Assembly (NCBI GenBank): GCA_964411885.1
Contig: CAYPMK010000001.1
Location: 9,779-73,778, forward strand
DNA from: JAKLHL01 sp964411885
Lineage (GTDB): Bacteria; Bdellovibrionota; JAFGOL01
Reading direction: 5' to 3'
Length of the DNA stretch: 64,000 bases
The notes under the pieces: model-generated
What the model was told of the DNA's origin: nothing
Database searches by the model: none
Seen by the model: the letters and a program-made list of their open reading frames with translations, nothing else
Made by a program: the position numbers and the translations under genes
In this document: one piece after another, positions 1 to 9,861 of the stretch
How the letters are laid out: each line of letters begins with the position of its first letter
Position numbering within the stretch: the first letter of the stretch is position 1

Positions 1-683
1 TTGGTGTGCCTTATGAACTTTTATCAGACGGTATAGATAAAGATGTTATTAAATGTTTTGAGAGTTCTTTAGATGTATTCAAAAAGGCTGGATATGACAT
101 CAAGGATGTTAAACTACCTCATGCAAAACATTCTCTTGATGCTTATTATATAATAAGTACTGGAGAAGCAAGTTCAAATCTTTCTCGTTACGACGGTATA
201 AGATATGGATATAGAACGCCAAATGTTAGTGGACTAAAAGATCTTTATGAAAATTCTAGATCAGAAGGGTTTGGAGCAGAAGTAAAAAGAAGGATAGCGC
301 TGGGTACTTTTGTTCTGAGTGCTGGTTATTACGATGCGTATTTTATAAAAGCCGCAAAAGTAAGAAGACTAATAAAACAAGATTTTGAGAATGCTTTTAA
401 CTCTTGTTCTGCAATACTTTTGCCGACAGCTCCTACTACTGCATTTAAGATAGGAGAAAAACTTGATGATCCTATGACGATGTACCTTTCTGATGTTTTG
501 ACCGTTCCAGTTAATCTTGCGGCTATCCCTGCTCTATCTATTCCTTGTGGTTTTGATAGTAAGGGCTTACCAATAGGACTACAAATCATAGGTAAACATT
601 TTGATGAAATGACATTGTTTAATTTAGCTTATTTTATGCAAGGACAAAGACCAGAGCTTTTTAATAGGGTGAGTGTTAAATGA
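1..683 (+). CDS. gatA: Glutamyl/aspartyl-tRNA amidotransferase subunit A, 3' part
   Basis: This is the C-terminal part (about 227 residues) of GatA, the amidase subunit that releases ammonia from glutamine for transamidation of misacylated Glu-tRNA(Gln) or Asp-tRNA(Asn). The gene runs off the left edge, so the Ser-Ser-Lys catalytic region is not in the window. The visible part starts at a GVP motif and contains the stretch around ALGTFVLSAGYYDAYFIKA and the LPTAPTTAF and LPIGLQIIGKHFDE segments typical of the GatA C-terminus. Its stop codon overlaps the gatB start (ATGA at 680-683), which implies translational coupling. The assignment is firm because of the family motifs and the gatB neighbour. 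Confidence 0.95.
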   Translation, partial: GVPYELLSDGIDKDVIKCFESSLDVFKKAGYDIKDVKLPHAKHSLDAYYIISTGEASSNLSRYDGIRYGYRTPNVSGLKDLYENSRSEGFGAEVKRRIALGTFVLSAGYYDAYFIKAAKVRRLIKQDFENAFNSCSAILLPTAPTTAFKIGEKLDDPMTMYLSDVLTVPVNLAAIPALSIPCGFDSKGLPIGLQIIGKHFDEMTLFNLAYFMQGQRPELFNRVSVK

Positions 684-2110
684 ACAATGCATATGAAGTA
701 ATAATAGGTCTTGAAGTTCATGCTCAGTTATTAACAAAGAGCAAAATGTTTTGTTCTTGTTCCACAGAATTTGGCCTTACTCCTAATAGTAATATTTGTC
801 CTGTTTGTACGGGGCAACCGGGTGCCTTACCAGTGCTTAACTCTGGCGCTGTTGATCATGCAATAATGACAGCATCAGCCTTAAATTGTAAGATAAATGA
901 AACAAGTGTTTTTGCTAGAAAGAATTATTTCTATCCAGATCTTCCAAAAGGGTATCAAATATCACAGCATGAAGAACCACTCGCTGTTAATGGGTATATA
1001 GAGTTGTCTGATAAACAAGGTTTATCAAAGAAGATCGGAATAACAAGGGTACACATGGAAGAAGATGCTGGTAAGAACATTCATAGTGACAAATGTAGTT
1101 TTGTGGACCTTAACAGGTCTGGGGTTCCACTTGTAGAGATAGTTAGCGAACCAGATATGAGGAGTCCTCAAGAAGCAGTCTCTTATTTTAAAAAATTAAG
1201 AGCTATACTTGATTGTATTGGTGTTTGTGCTTGTAATATGGAAGAAGGGAACTTGAGGTGTGATGCTAACGTTTCTTTAAGAAAAATTGGCGCAAATAAA
1301 TTTGGAACAAAAGTAGAGATAAAGAACCTTAATTCTTTTAGATTCCTAGAAAAAGCACTGTCGTATGAGGTGGAACGTCAAGCACAGGTACTTGATTCAG
1401 GTGGAAAAATAGAACAAGAAACTCGTCTTTTTGATGCAGTTAATGGAATAACAAAAAGTATGAGAAAAAAAGAAGAGGCTAACGATTACAGATATTTTCC
1501 TGAACCAGATCTTACACCACTTGTAGTTAAAAAAGATAAAATAAAAAGTGTAGAACAGAATATGCCAGAATTGCCAGATGAAAAGAAAAAAAGGTTGATG
1601 TCGTCGTATTTATTAAATGAATATGACGCTGACGTATTGTCTTCTGACACTTTTTTAGCCTCTTACTATGAAAAGCTTGTCTCTATTGTTAAAGAACCAA
1701 AGCTTTGCAGCAATTGGGTACAAACGGATATTATGAGAGTGCTTAATGAACAAAAGATATCGATACAAGAGTTCAAAATAAAAGTTGAGGCTATGGCAGA
1801 ACTATTGTTGTTAGTTAACAGTGGCTCTATAAATCAAAATACTGCCAAGAGCGTATTTGTTGAAATGTTGTCTAATAACAAAAGTGCTAAAGACATTGTT
1901 AATGAAAAAGGTTTATTACAGATACAGGATCAATCTCAAATAGAAGCTATAGTTGACGAGGTTATTGCATCCAACACTACACAAGTTGAACAATACAAAC
2001 AAGGCAAGACTAATATAGCAGGATATCTTGTTGGACTTGTAATGAAGCAAAGTAAGGGTAAGGCCAACCCTTCTGTAGTTAATGAGATACTTAAGAAAAA
2101 ATTAAGCTAA
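680..2110 (+). CDS. gatB: Glutamyl/aspartyl-tRNA amidotransferase subunit B
   Basis: GatB (476 residues, the usual length) is the subunit of the GatCAB complex that binds tRNA and phosphorylates the mischarged residue. The N-terminus reads EVIIGLEVHAQLLTKSKMFC, followed by the Cys-rich zinc region (CSCS, CPVCTGQPG). GVPLVEIVSEPDMRSP and the YRYFPEPDLTPL motif follow. The C-terminal about 150 residues form the YqeY-like tail ending in KGKANPSVVNEILKKKL. The ATG start overlaps the gatA stop. The gene is complete and intact. Confidence 0.97.
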   Translation: MNNAYEVIIGLEVHAQLLTKSKMFCSCSTEFGLTPNSNICPVCTGQPGALPVLNSGAVDHAIMTASALNCKINETSVFARKNYFYPDLPKGYQISQHEEPLAVNGYIELSDKQGLSKKIGITRVHMEEDAGKNIHSDKCSFVDLNRSGVPLVEIVSEPDMRSPQEAVSYFKKLRAILDCIGVCACNMEEGNLRCDANVSLRKIGANKFGTKVEIKNLNSFRFLEKALSYEVERQAQVLDSGGKIEQETRLFDAVNGITKSMRKKEEANDYRYFPEPDLTPLVVKKDKIKSVEQNMPELPDEKKKRLMSSYLLNEYDADVLSSDTFLASYYEKLVSIVKEPKLCSNWVQTDIMRVLNEQKISIQEFKIKVEAMAELLLLVNSGSINQNTAKSVFVEMLSNNKSAKDIVNEKGLLQIQDQSQIEAIVDEVIASNTTQVEQYKQGKTNIAGYLVGLVMKQSKGKANPSVVNEILKKKLS

Positions 2111-2125
2111 GGAGGATATAGGAGC

Positions 2126-4415
2126 ATGAAGGCAAAAAGAGTTTTAAGGTATACTGGTCTTGCTGCCTCTATTTTAGTAGGCATTTGGATAATTATAGCT
2201 TTAGCTATATATTTCTTGGTAGACGTTAATGATGTTAAACAACTGGCTCAAAAGGCGGTTAAAGAGAACACAAAGGGAGAGCTTGAAATAGGTGATATGC
2301 ATCTTAAGGTGTTCCCTCTTGTATATTTTAAGATAGACGGGCTTGTGTTCAAGGCGTCAGAGAAATTTAACAAAGAAACTATCTTTGCCTGCAAAGAATC
2401 AAAGTTAAGTTTTAATCTTTTTTCTCTTATATTTGGGAAACCAAGCATAACTTTAAAACTAATAGAACCAGATCTCAACGTTAGCTCTGATGGCAAGACC
2501 AATAGTATTAGTGACGTTATAATACCAAAAAAAGAATCCTCTAATGTTGACGTGTCTAAATATCTTTTTATAAGTAGGATACTTTTCAAGATACAAGACG
2601 CCGACCTTAAATATAAGGCTCCAGCAAAACTTTACGTGTCAAAAGGCTTGAATATGACGCTGGAACTTGATCCAGTGCTAAGGAGTGTTAACATTAACAC
2701 CATAATACCAATTGATGCAAAAGAAAAAGAGATGAGTGTTAACGGACAATTGTCATTATCACTTTATGCACATCTTTCACTTAGTAAGAGTGCAAAAGCT
2801 GAGTTGAATGTTGATGCAAGCAAATTGAATATTAAGACAGCAAGTTTTCACAAACCAAAGGGGACAGAATTAGTTCTTTATGCAAAAATCGAAGGCAAAG
2901 AAGAGGATAAAGTAGCTAAGATAGAGGATGCATATGTTAACCTTGCTGGTAGACTTTTACAAATAAAAGGTAGTATTGCTGACTATAGTTCAGAAAAACC
3001 TAATTTTGATCTAGACATTAATATAAAACCAAATTCAGTTGAAAAACTTATTCCACTTTTTACAGCACTAAAAGGAGCAAAGGCTAGTGGTAATATAGAC
3101 TCAAAAATAAAATTAAAAGGTAATACAAAGGCCGTAGACGTTGCTTTATCTTTTGACGCTACAGGACTTGATCTGAAAGGAGAAGCCTTTCAAAAACCTG
3201 TTGGCGTGCCGGTTAAACTTACTTTGGTAGGGTCCAGTGATCTTAATTCCTTTGATATAAAGGACCTTAATTTAATATTGGTTCAAGAGTTACTGAATGT
3301 TAAGGGTACTGTTTCTGGCTTTGACGCCAAAGAACCTAAATTTAATATTAATGCTGTTACTCCTAAATATGATGTAAGGAATTTTTATAAACTAAAACCA
3401 GATCTTGCAAAGAAAGGTATTGCTGGAACTTTTATACTTAAGGCTTTAGTAAGTGGAACTTCTTCAAAACCAGTCCTTGATGTTAATTTTAAATATGAGG
3501 ATGGAAAGAACAACGTTAATCTTATTGCTGTCAGTGGGGCAAAATCACCTGAATCTATTTCTGCCAAGCTTTATTCTTCTTATATAGATCTTAACAAGTA
3601 TGTTGATAAAGAGGCTGGCAAGACAAAAAAAGATAAAATTAACAAAGCTGCAAAAAAACAAGATACAGCAAAAACAGGGGATGAACCATTTCTAGACAAA
3701 GAAACCATTAAGTCAATTAAAGAGTCTGTCGGAAATAAAAAAATAGACTTGTCAGCAAAAATAGACAAATTGATATTCGGTGAGCTTAATGTAAATTCTT
3801 TTGTTCTGGACGCACATGTGAATAAAGATAAGTTAGATATAAATAAGATCAATATGAATGTTATTAACTCAACGATTGGTGCTACATTTAAAATGGGTTT
3901 AGATGAAAGATCACCTAGTTATAATGGTAGCGCCTCTATAAAAGACCTTAAAGCGACAGAGGCTGTTGGCACTTTCTTTCCAAGTTTAAAAGGTGTTATA
4001 GACGGTATATTAACTAGTGATCTTAGTTTTAACTGTAACGGATATACTGTTAACTCTATAAAAAAGACCATTAGNNNNNNNNNNNNNNNNNNNNNNNNNN
4101 NNNNNNNNNNNNNNNNNNNNNNNNNNNNNNNNNNNNNNNNNNNNNNNNNNNNNNNNNNNNNNNNNNNNNNNNNNTAAAGAAAAAAGTTTTTTACCTTTGC
4201 ACATGGACGGGCCAGCAATAAAGCCAAGATTAGACGGGCCATATACAATAAAATATATAGCAGAAAAAGCTTTGTCTTATGAGAAAAAGAAAATAGAAGC
4301 TACAGTGAAAAAAGAAGCAGAAAAGATAAAACAAAAAGCTAGCCAAGAAATAAAGAAGGCCGCAGAGCCTGTTAAGGATAAATTAAAAGACGCAATAAAA
4401 GGATTGAGGTTCTAG
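2126..4415 (+). CDS. AsmA family protein, interrupted by an assembly gap
   Basis: This is a large AsmA-like protein of the inner membrane/periplasm, from a family linked to outer membrane assembly and lipid transfer. An N-terminal membrane anchor (about residues 12-33) is followed by a long repetitive beta-rich region. The start is an ATG behind AGGAGG. A 100-N gap at 4075-4174 cuts the gene. After it, the frame of 4176-4415 continues with PLHMDGPAIKPRLDG and a Lys/Glu/Ala-rich helical tail, typical of the end of AsmA proteins. That frame differs from the upstream frame across 100 N, so the true gap length is not 100 or the gap hides coding sequence. I infer one gene, not two. mtnA follows after 1 base. 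Confidence 0.75.
4075..4174. other. Scaffold gap (100 N)
   Basis: A run of exactly 100 N lies inside the AsmA-family gene. The round length suggests a placeholder of unknown true size. Reading frames drawn across it are artefacts: the upstream frame hits TAA at 4175-4177 only because of the arbitrary gap length. Confidence 0.99.
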
Positions 4416-4416
4416 C

Positions 4417-5454
4417 ATGTTCTATACATTAAAGTGGGAGACAGATTCAGTAAGTTTTATTGATCAAAGGGTGCTTCCTTTAGAGGAAAAATATATAAAA
4501 TGTTCTGACTATCAACAAGTGGCAGTTGCAATTAAGGACATGGTTGTAAGAGGAGCTCCTGCAATAGGTATAGCCGCTGTGTTTGGTGTGGCTCTTGGTG
4601 TTGTGAAAAGTAAAAAGGACACTATTCAAGGCCTTAAAGAAGAGTTTTCTCATATAACTTCTGTTATGAGAGCTACAAGACCTACTGCTGTTAACCTTTT
4701 TTGGGCCATAAAAAGAATAGAGGATGTGTTTAATATAAGCTGTTTAGAAACAAATGACGTTAACAAGGTAAAAGAAAAAGTTTTGAGCGTTGCGTTGGCT
4801 ATGTATGATGAAGATGCCAATATAAATAAAATGATAGGGGTTAATGGTAGCGAGTTAATAGAGGACGGGATGAATATCCTTACTCACTGTAACGCTGGTG
4901 CCTTGGCTACTGTAGCGTATGGCACGGCATTATCTGTTATGAGGGCTGCAAAACAACAAGGAAAAAAAATACACGTATATGCTGATGAAACAAGGCCTTT
5001 CTTGCAAGGTGCAAGACTCACTATGTGGGAACTAATGAAAGACGAAATACCTTGTACACTTCTTTCAGATAACATGAGTGGATATTTGATGGCGAATAAC
5101 AAAATAGATATAGTCATAGTTGGAGCAGATCGTATTGCTGCTAATGGGGATTCTGCAAATAAGATAGGGACTTATTCTGTGTCTGTTTTGGCTAATTATC
5201 ATAAGGTTCCGATGTATTTTGCTGCTCCGCTAAGCACCATAGACCTGAAGACCCCAGAGGGTTGTGACATACCAATAGAACAACGTTCTTTGGATGAGGT
5301 TAGGATCATAAACGGTAAGAAGATATGTCCAGAAGGGGCAAATGCTGTAAATCCATCTTTTGATGTTACCCCAAATAGCCTTATTACTGGTATAATTACA
5401 GAGAGGGGTATTATTTATCCCCCATTTAATGAAAGTATCAGATCTTTATTTTAA
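4417..5454 (+). CDS. mtnA: S-methyl-5-thioribose-1-phosphate isomerase
   Basis: MtnA (345 residues) converts 5-methylthioribose-1-phosphate to the ribulose form in the methionine salvage pathway. Family landmarks are VVRGAPAIGIAA near the N-terminus, the catalytic Cys segment ILTHCNAGALATVAYGTAL, ADETRPFLQGARLT, and IVGADRIAANGDSANKIGTY with the catalytic Asp. It ends normally with GIITERGIIYPPF. It begins 1 base after the AsmA stop with no strong Shine-Dalgarno, so it is probably coupled. No other methionine salvage gene is in the window, so it may work on a substrate supplied from elsewhere. Confidence 0.95.
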   Translation: MFYTLKWETDSVSFIDQRVLPLEEKYIKCSDYQQVAVAIKDMVVRGAPAIGIAAVFGVALGVVKSKKDTIQGLKEEFSHITSVMRATRPTAVNLFWAIKRIEDVFNISCLETNDVNKVKEKVLSVALAMYDEDANINKMIGVNGSELIEDGMNILTHCNAGALATVAYGTALSVMRAAKQQGKKIHVYADETRPFLQGARLTMWELMKDEIPCTLLSDNMSGYLMANNKIDIVIVGADRIAANGDSANKIGTYSVSVLANYHKVPMYFAAPLSTIDLKTPEGCDIPIEQRSLDEVRIINGKKICPEGANAVNPSFDVTPNSLITGIITERGIIYPPFNESIRSLF

Positions 5455-5465
5455 GGTGGTGTTTT

Positions 5466-7016
5466 ATGAATGAAGGCAGGATTTGGTATGTTAACATAAA
5501 CAGGCAGACCTATGGTCCTTATTCAAGGGATGAGATAATCTCTATGCTTAAGACCGAGACTGTAAAGTATTCAGATTATATATTCAGGGATGGTTTTAAA
5601 AATTGGGATTATATATATAATATTTCTGAATTCGATAGACGTTTGCTTAACCCCGGCGGTGATCAGCCCTTAGTTCAGGCACCAAAAGAGCTTGTTCCAG
5701 AAGAAATAGTAGAACCAGATACACAAAAAACAGACGACAAACCTGTTGATGAACTTTGGTATGTCCATGATGGAGAGAATCAGCTAGGACCATATTCTTC
5801 GTCTTACATAAAAGAAGCTTTAGATAATAAAACATTATTTTGGACCTATTATGTGTGGAAAGAAGGATTTGATAATTGGGTTCAAATAAAAGAAAGCAAA
5901 GAATTCGATAGAAGAAAAATGCCAAGAGGCCAAGCTCCTAATAAACTTGATATTAGTACTGATTATGAGGAGATCAAAAAAGAGTCACTTACAGGATTGC
6001 CAAAAAAAGAAGACAACCCACAAATGTATAGCAATTCTAATCAGCCGCTAAGTGTTCAATATGGTATATCAGATCTGGACCAAGAGGAGCTTAGAGGTAA
6101 ATATCCCGTAAAAGGTGTTCTTATATTATTAGCAGTTATGTTCTTGTTGTTCGGTATTGTAAGGGTTTATCCTTGGTTATCTGAAAGATCACGAGAAAAA
6201 AGAGCCATGGCAATGTATGAAACAGGTATAGAGTTAATAGACAGACAGAATAAACCAGAGGAAGGTTTTGTTAAATTATTCGACCTTATGGATATGTATC
6301 CAAATTCTTCTGCAGAAAGAAAAAATGAGAATTATATAAGATCAAAAGAACCAATGTTAAAATCTAAACTTGCAGATGAAGGACGTACAATAAAGAAGCT
6401 GATAGAAACTTTTGATAAAAAATATGGAGTTTTACCAGCAAACTCTGTTGATATAGGTTATGTCCCTCCTTTTTGGCTTAAATATTTTGGTGAAGCTTAT
6501 TTTAAAAGATCTGCACCTAAGAAAGTGGAAGTAATGCTTAGGGGTATAAAATTTCCGATAGAAGGGTATGTGTTCATAACTGATTCAGATAATAAAGATC
6601 AAGAGCAAGATGTAAAAGCTGACGAGTTAAATGTGTTAGTTCGTTCTTATACAAAACTTGTCTATAGCGGACAAAAATCACTTGTGAAGCCTCTTGAGTT
6701 GCCAAAAATATTAAAGACAACAGTTATGTCTCCAGAAAAACAAAAAGAAATAAAAGAACAGGCTGATAACCTTGCTAAAAAAGCAGCACAGCAAGCTGCA
6801 TCAAATAAAAAGCAAGCAAAAAAAGCCAAGGAAGCAGAAGCCACAGAGGACCTTATCCCTACTGGTTATGAAGAACAAGAAGATGGGATAGATAATGAAC
6901 AACAAGGAACTCCTTTAGAAGAAGATCAACTTCTTAACGAAGAAACAACAGATGAACAAGACGAAGTTACAGATGAATATGAAGATTCAATAAACAAGAT
7001 ACGAAAGGGTAGGTAA
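5466..7016 (+). CDS. Membrane protein with two N-terminal GYF_2 domains
   Basis: This 516-residue protein carries two GYF_2/DUF4339 domains, at about residues 7-50 (WYVNINRQTYGPYSRDEI) and 98-140 (WYVHDGENQLGPYSS). Each has the W-Y-x-GPY pattern and ends in a GFxNW motif. A single membrane segment lies at about 218-240, so the GYF domains should be cytoplasmic. A periplasmic region of about 270 residues follows and ends in a Lys/Ala-rich and then very acidic tail. GYF domains usually bind proline-rich peptides or act as protein-protein adaptors; no partner can be named here. The start is an ATG after AGGTGG. It sits 2 bases before the tryptophanase gene. Confidence 0.75.
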   Translation: MNEGRIWYVNINRQTYGPYSRDEIISMLKTETVKYSDYIFRDGFKNWDYIYNISEFDRRLLNPGGDQPLVQAPKELVPEEIVEPDTQKTDDKPVDELWYVHDGENQLGPYSSSYIKEALDNKTLFWTYYVWKEGFDNWVQIKESKEFDRRKMPRGQAPNKLDISTDYEEIKKESLTGLPKKEDNPQMYSNSNQPLSVQYGISDLDQEELRGKYPVKGVLILLAVMFLLFGIVRVYPWLSERSREKRAMAMYETGIELIDRQNKPEEGFVKLFDLMDMYPNSSAERKNENYIRSKEPMLKSKLADEGRTIKKLIETFDKKYGVLPANSVDIGYVPPFWLKYFGEAYFKRSAPKKVEVMLRGIKFPIEGYVFITDSDNKDQEQDVKADELNVLVRSYTKLVYSGQKSLVKPLELPKILKTTVMSPEKQKEIKEQADNLAKKAAQQAASNKKQAKKAKEAEATEDLIPTGYEEQEDGIDNEQQGTPLEEDQLLNEETTDEQDEVTDEYEDSINKIRKGR

Positions 7017-7018
7017 TT

Positions 7019-8398
7019 ATGAGAAAGATAAAGACTATGATAGAACCATTTAAAATAAAAATGGTGGAACCTATTAAACAGACAACAGAAGAATATAGAC
7101 GAGAAGTTTTAAAGAGTGCTAAATATAACCTCTTTAATATCAAAGCAGAGGATGTGCTTATAGATCTTTTGACTGACAGTGGTACTTCTGCAATGAGTTC
7201 TATGCAGTGGGCAGAAATAATGAATGGCGATGAGTCATATGCAGGAGCAAGAAGTTTTTTTGCTTTTGAGAGAGAAGTAAAAACCCTTACTGGGCTAAAG
7301 CACATAATACCTACCCATCAGGGACGTGCCGCAGAAAAAATACTATTTTCCATAATTGGTGGAAAAGGGAAAACGGTTATAAGTAATACTCACTTTGATA
7401 CTACAAGAGCTAATGTTGAATATTCTGGGAGCAAGGCTTTAGATCTTGTTATACCAGAAGGTAAACAAGCTTCTTTAGATCATCCGTTCAAAGGGAATAT
7501 GGATATTTCAGCATTAGAAAAAGCCATAATAGAGATAGGCGCAAGTAATATTCCTGTTGTCATAATGACTATAACCAACAACGCTGGTGGTGGACAACCA
7601 GTATCTATGGAAAATATTAGGGCTACAAAAAAAGTTTGTGAGAAACATAATATCCCTCTGTTCATAGATGCTTGTCGTTTTGCAGAGAATGCCTTTTTCA
7701 TAAAAAAGAGAGAAAAAGGATATCAGGATAAAACACCATTAGAAATATCAAAGGAAATGTTTTCTTATTGCGATGGTGCTACTATGAGCGCAAAAAAAGA
7801 TGCACTGGTGAATATAGGTGGTTTTCTTGCACTCAATAACGACGAACTTGCGCAACAAGCAAGAAATATGCTTATACTTACGGAGGGTTTTCATACATAC
7901 GGTGGGCTTGCAGGTAGAGACCTTGCAGCTATGGCTCAGGGCCTAAAAGAGGTTGTAGATGAGTCGTATCTTGCATATAGGATACGTTCTACAGAATATG
8001 TTGGAGAAAAATTAACAGAGAAAGGTGTTCCTATAATATTACCTCCGGGTGGACATGCAATATTCATTGATGCAGCTGCAATGTTACCTCATATACCAAA
8101 GGACCAATATCCAGCACAGGCTCTTGCCTGTGAACTTTATGCTGTGGGAGGAATAAGAGGTGTAGAGATAGGAAGTGCTATGATGGACAGGGATCCAGAA
8201 ACAAAAAAGAACAGACCAGCACCGATGGAATTGGTGCGTCTTGCTATACCAAGAAGAGTATACACTCAAAGTCATATGGATTATGTGATAGAGATACTCG
8301 ACATAGTTAATAAGGAAAAGAACAGTATTCGTGGTTTGAAAATGATATATGAAGCTCCTGTATTAAGACATTTTACTGCGAAGTTCGAACAGGTTTAA
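7019..8398 (+). CDS. tnaA: Tryptophanase (L-tryptophan indole-lyase)
   Basis: This 459-residue PLP enzyme belongs to the tryptophanase / tyrosine phenol-lyase family and should cleave tryptophan to indole, pyruvate and ammonia. The PLP lysine is in MSAKKDALV (Lys260), and the cofactor site also shows IDACRFAEN. Three positions that separate the two activities favour tryptophanase: Asp127 in HFDTTR (Thr in tyrosine phenol-lyase), Ile384 in GVEIG (Arg in tyrosine phenol-lyase) and His451 in LRHFTAKF (Phe in tyrosine phenol-lyase). It is packed between the GYF-protein gene and tgt with gaps of 2 and 5 bases. There is no tnaC-like leader and no tryptophan permease nearby, so the regulation known from E. 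coli is not expected. Confidence 0.88.
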   Translation: MRKIKTMIEPFKIKMVEPIKQTTEEYRREVLKSAKYNLFNIKAEDVLIDLLTDSGTSAMSSMQWAEIMNGDESYAGARSFFAFEREVKTLTGLKHIIPTHQGRAAEKILFSIIGGKGKTVISNTHFDTTRANVEYSGSKALDLVIPEGKQASLDHPFKGNMDISALEKAIIEIGASNIPVVIMTITNNAGGGQPVSMENIRATKKVCEKHNIPLFIDACRFAENAFFIKKREKGYQDKTPLEISKEMFSYCDGATMSAKKDALVNIGGFLALNNDELAQQARNMLILTEGFHTYGGLAGRDLAAMAQGLKEVVDESYLAYRIRSTEYVGEKLTEKGVPIILPPGGHAIFIDAAAMLPHIPKDQYPAQALACELYAVGGIRGVEIGSAMMDRDPETKKNRPAPMELVRLAIPRRVYTQSHMDYVIEILDIVNKEKNSIRGLKMIYEAPVLRHFTAKFEQV

Positions 8399-8403
8399 TA
8401 TTA

Positions 8404-9492
8404 ATGTCGTCAGATATACTTAAAACCTTACACGGTGACATAGAGTTACCAGTTTTTATGCCAGTTGGTACCAAGGGTACAGTTAAGGCAATGCCACCGT
8501 CTATATTAAAGGAACTTCAAGTTAAGATAATACTCGGCAATACGTATCATCTTTATCTACGTCCCGGGAATGAGCTTGTAAAAAAACTTGGTGGTCTACA
8601 TAAGTTCATGGGTTGGGATGGACCAATATTAACGGATAGTGGTGGTTTTCAAGTTTTTAGCCTTAATGAATTAAGAAAATTAACAGAGGACGGTGTTGAA
8701 TTCCGTTCTCATATAGATGGTTCTAAACACTATCTTACTCCAGAGCTTTCTATTCAAATACAGGACGATCTTGGTGCAGATATTAAAATGGTTTTTGATG
8801 AGTGTCCGCCATATGGAGCAGACAAAAATTACCTTGAACGTTCTTTGGCTTTAACTACAAGATGGGCCAAGAGGTCAAAACAAAAGTGGCAAGAACTTGG
8901 TTCTAACGGTCATCTTTTTGCAATAGTTCAGGGAGGTATGTATCCTGATCTTAGAGAGAGGAGTTTAGATGAGTTGCTTGAAATAGGTTTTAGTTCTTAT
9001 GCTCTTGGAGGGTTCAGCGTTGGTGAACCAAAGAACGAAATGTATGAAATACTTTCTTCTGTTATGGAAAAGGTCAAAGAAAGAAAGATTAACACCCCTA
9101 TATATATGATGGGCGTTGGCGAACCAGAAGACATATTATTCGCCGTTAAACATGGGGTTAAGATGTTCGATTGTGTTATTCCAACAAGGAATGCAAGGAA
9201 TGGCGGTCTTTATACTTTTAATGGCAAAGTATCTATAAAACAGGCAAGATATACCGAGGACCCTGAACCACTAGAGCCCGGATGTGATTGTTATACATGC
9301 AGAAATTTTTCTAAAGCCTACCTTAGACACCTATATATGTCTGGTGAACTGTTATCGTATTACTTGAACACACTGCATAACTTAAGGTTTTTCATGCGTT
9401 TTATGGATATGGTCCGCACATCTATTAAAAATAACGATTACGACCATTTTTATGCTGATTTTTTGAATAATTATAATAAAGATAATGTCTGA
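8404..9492 (+). CDS. tgt: tRNA-guanine transglycosylase
   Basis: Tgt (362 residues) exchanges G34 for preQ1 in queuosine tRNAs. Conserved segments are IELPVFMPVGTKGTVKAM, LGNTYHLYLRPG, the DSGGFQVFSL motif with the catalytic Asp, FAIVQGGMYPDLRERS, YALGGFSVGEP, the second catalytic Asp region FDCVIPTRNARNGG, and the zinc site CDCYTCRNFS with a downstream His. The N-terminus is slightly shorter than in most homologues; ATG 8404 lies 5 bases after the tryptophanase stop. queD and queC lie 5.5 kb downstream on the same strand, so the same pathway is represented. Confidence 0.96.
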   Translation: MSSDILKTLHGDIELPVFMPVGTKGTVKAMPPSILKELQVKIILGNTYHLYLRPGNELVKKLGGLHKFMGWDGPILTDSGGFQVFSLNELRKLTEDGVEFRSHIDGSKHYLTPELSIQIQDDLGADIKMVFDECPPYGADKNYLERSLALTTRWAKRSKQKWQELGSNGHLFAIVQGGMYPDLRERSLDELLEIGFSSYALGGFSVGEPKNEMYEILSSVMEKVKERKINTPIYMMGVGEPEDILFAVKHGVKMFDCVIPTRNARNGGLYTFNGKVSIKQARYTEDPEPLEPGCDCYTCRNFSKAYLRHLYMSGELLSYYLNTLHNLRFFMRFMDMVRTSIKNNDYDHFYADFLNNYNKDNV

Positions 9493-9519
9493 TTAAAATT
9501 ACCTAAATGGAGGATCACA

Positions 9520-9858
9520 ATGTTTACTTTACTTTTTCTAGCTACTAACGTTTATGCACAGGCCGCTACAGCACCTAAAGGAGCCATGGGCATTTTGAAC
9601 ATGTTAATGCCTTTTGTTCTTATAATAGTTATTTTTTACTTTTTGATGATAAGGCCACAACAAAAACAAAGAAAACAACATCAACAATTCTTAGCAGGAT
9701 TAAAAAAGGGAGATGAAGTTCTAACTTCTAGCGGGATAGTAGGCACAATTTATTCTGTTTCTGACAAGCTTGTCACACTTGAACTAGAGGGAGACGTTAA
9801 GATCAAAATGTTAAAAGGTATGATAACTGCTAACGCAAAAGATCTTGTAAAGGAGTAA
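9520..9858 (+). CDS. yajC: Preprotein translocase subunit YajC
   Basis: YajC (112 residues) is a small single-span inner membrane subunit associated with SecDF. An N-terminal hydrophobic stretch precedes the main membrane segment (about 25-45) ending FYFLMIRPQQKQRKQHQQ, the family hallmark. A soluble KGDEVLTSSGIVGTIYSV region follows. It starts with ATG after TGGAGG and is followed 3 bases later by secD, the usual tgt-yajC-secD-secF order. Confidence 0.95.
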   Translation: MFTLLFLATNVYAQAATAPKGAMGILNMLMPFVLIIVIFYFLMIRPQQKQRKQHQQFLAGLKKGDEVLTSSGIVGTIYSVSDKLVTLELEGDVKIKMLKGMITANAKDLVKE

Positions 9859-9861
9859 AAT

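Noticed and set aside
7019..8398. Tyrosine phenol-lyase (tpl)
   Set aside because: Asp127, Ile384 and His451 match tryptophanase; the phenol-lyase Thr, Arg and Phe at these places are absent.
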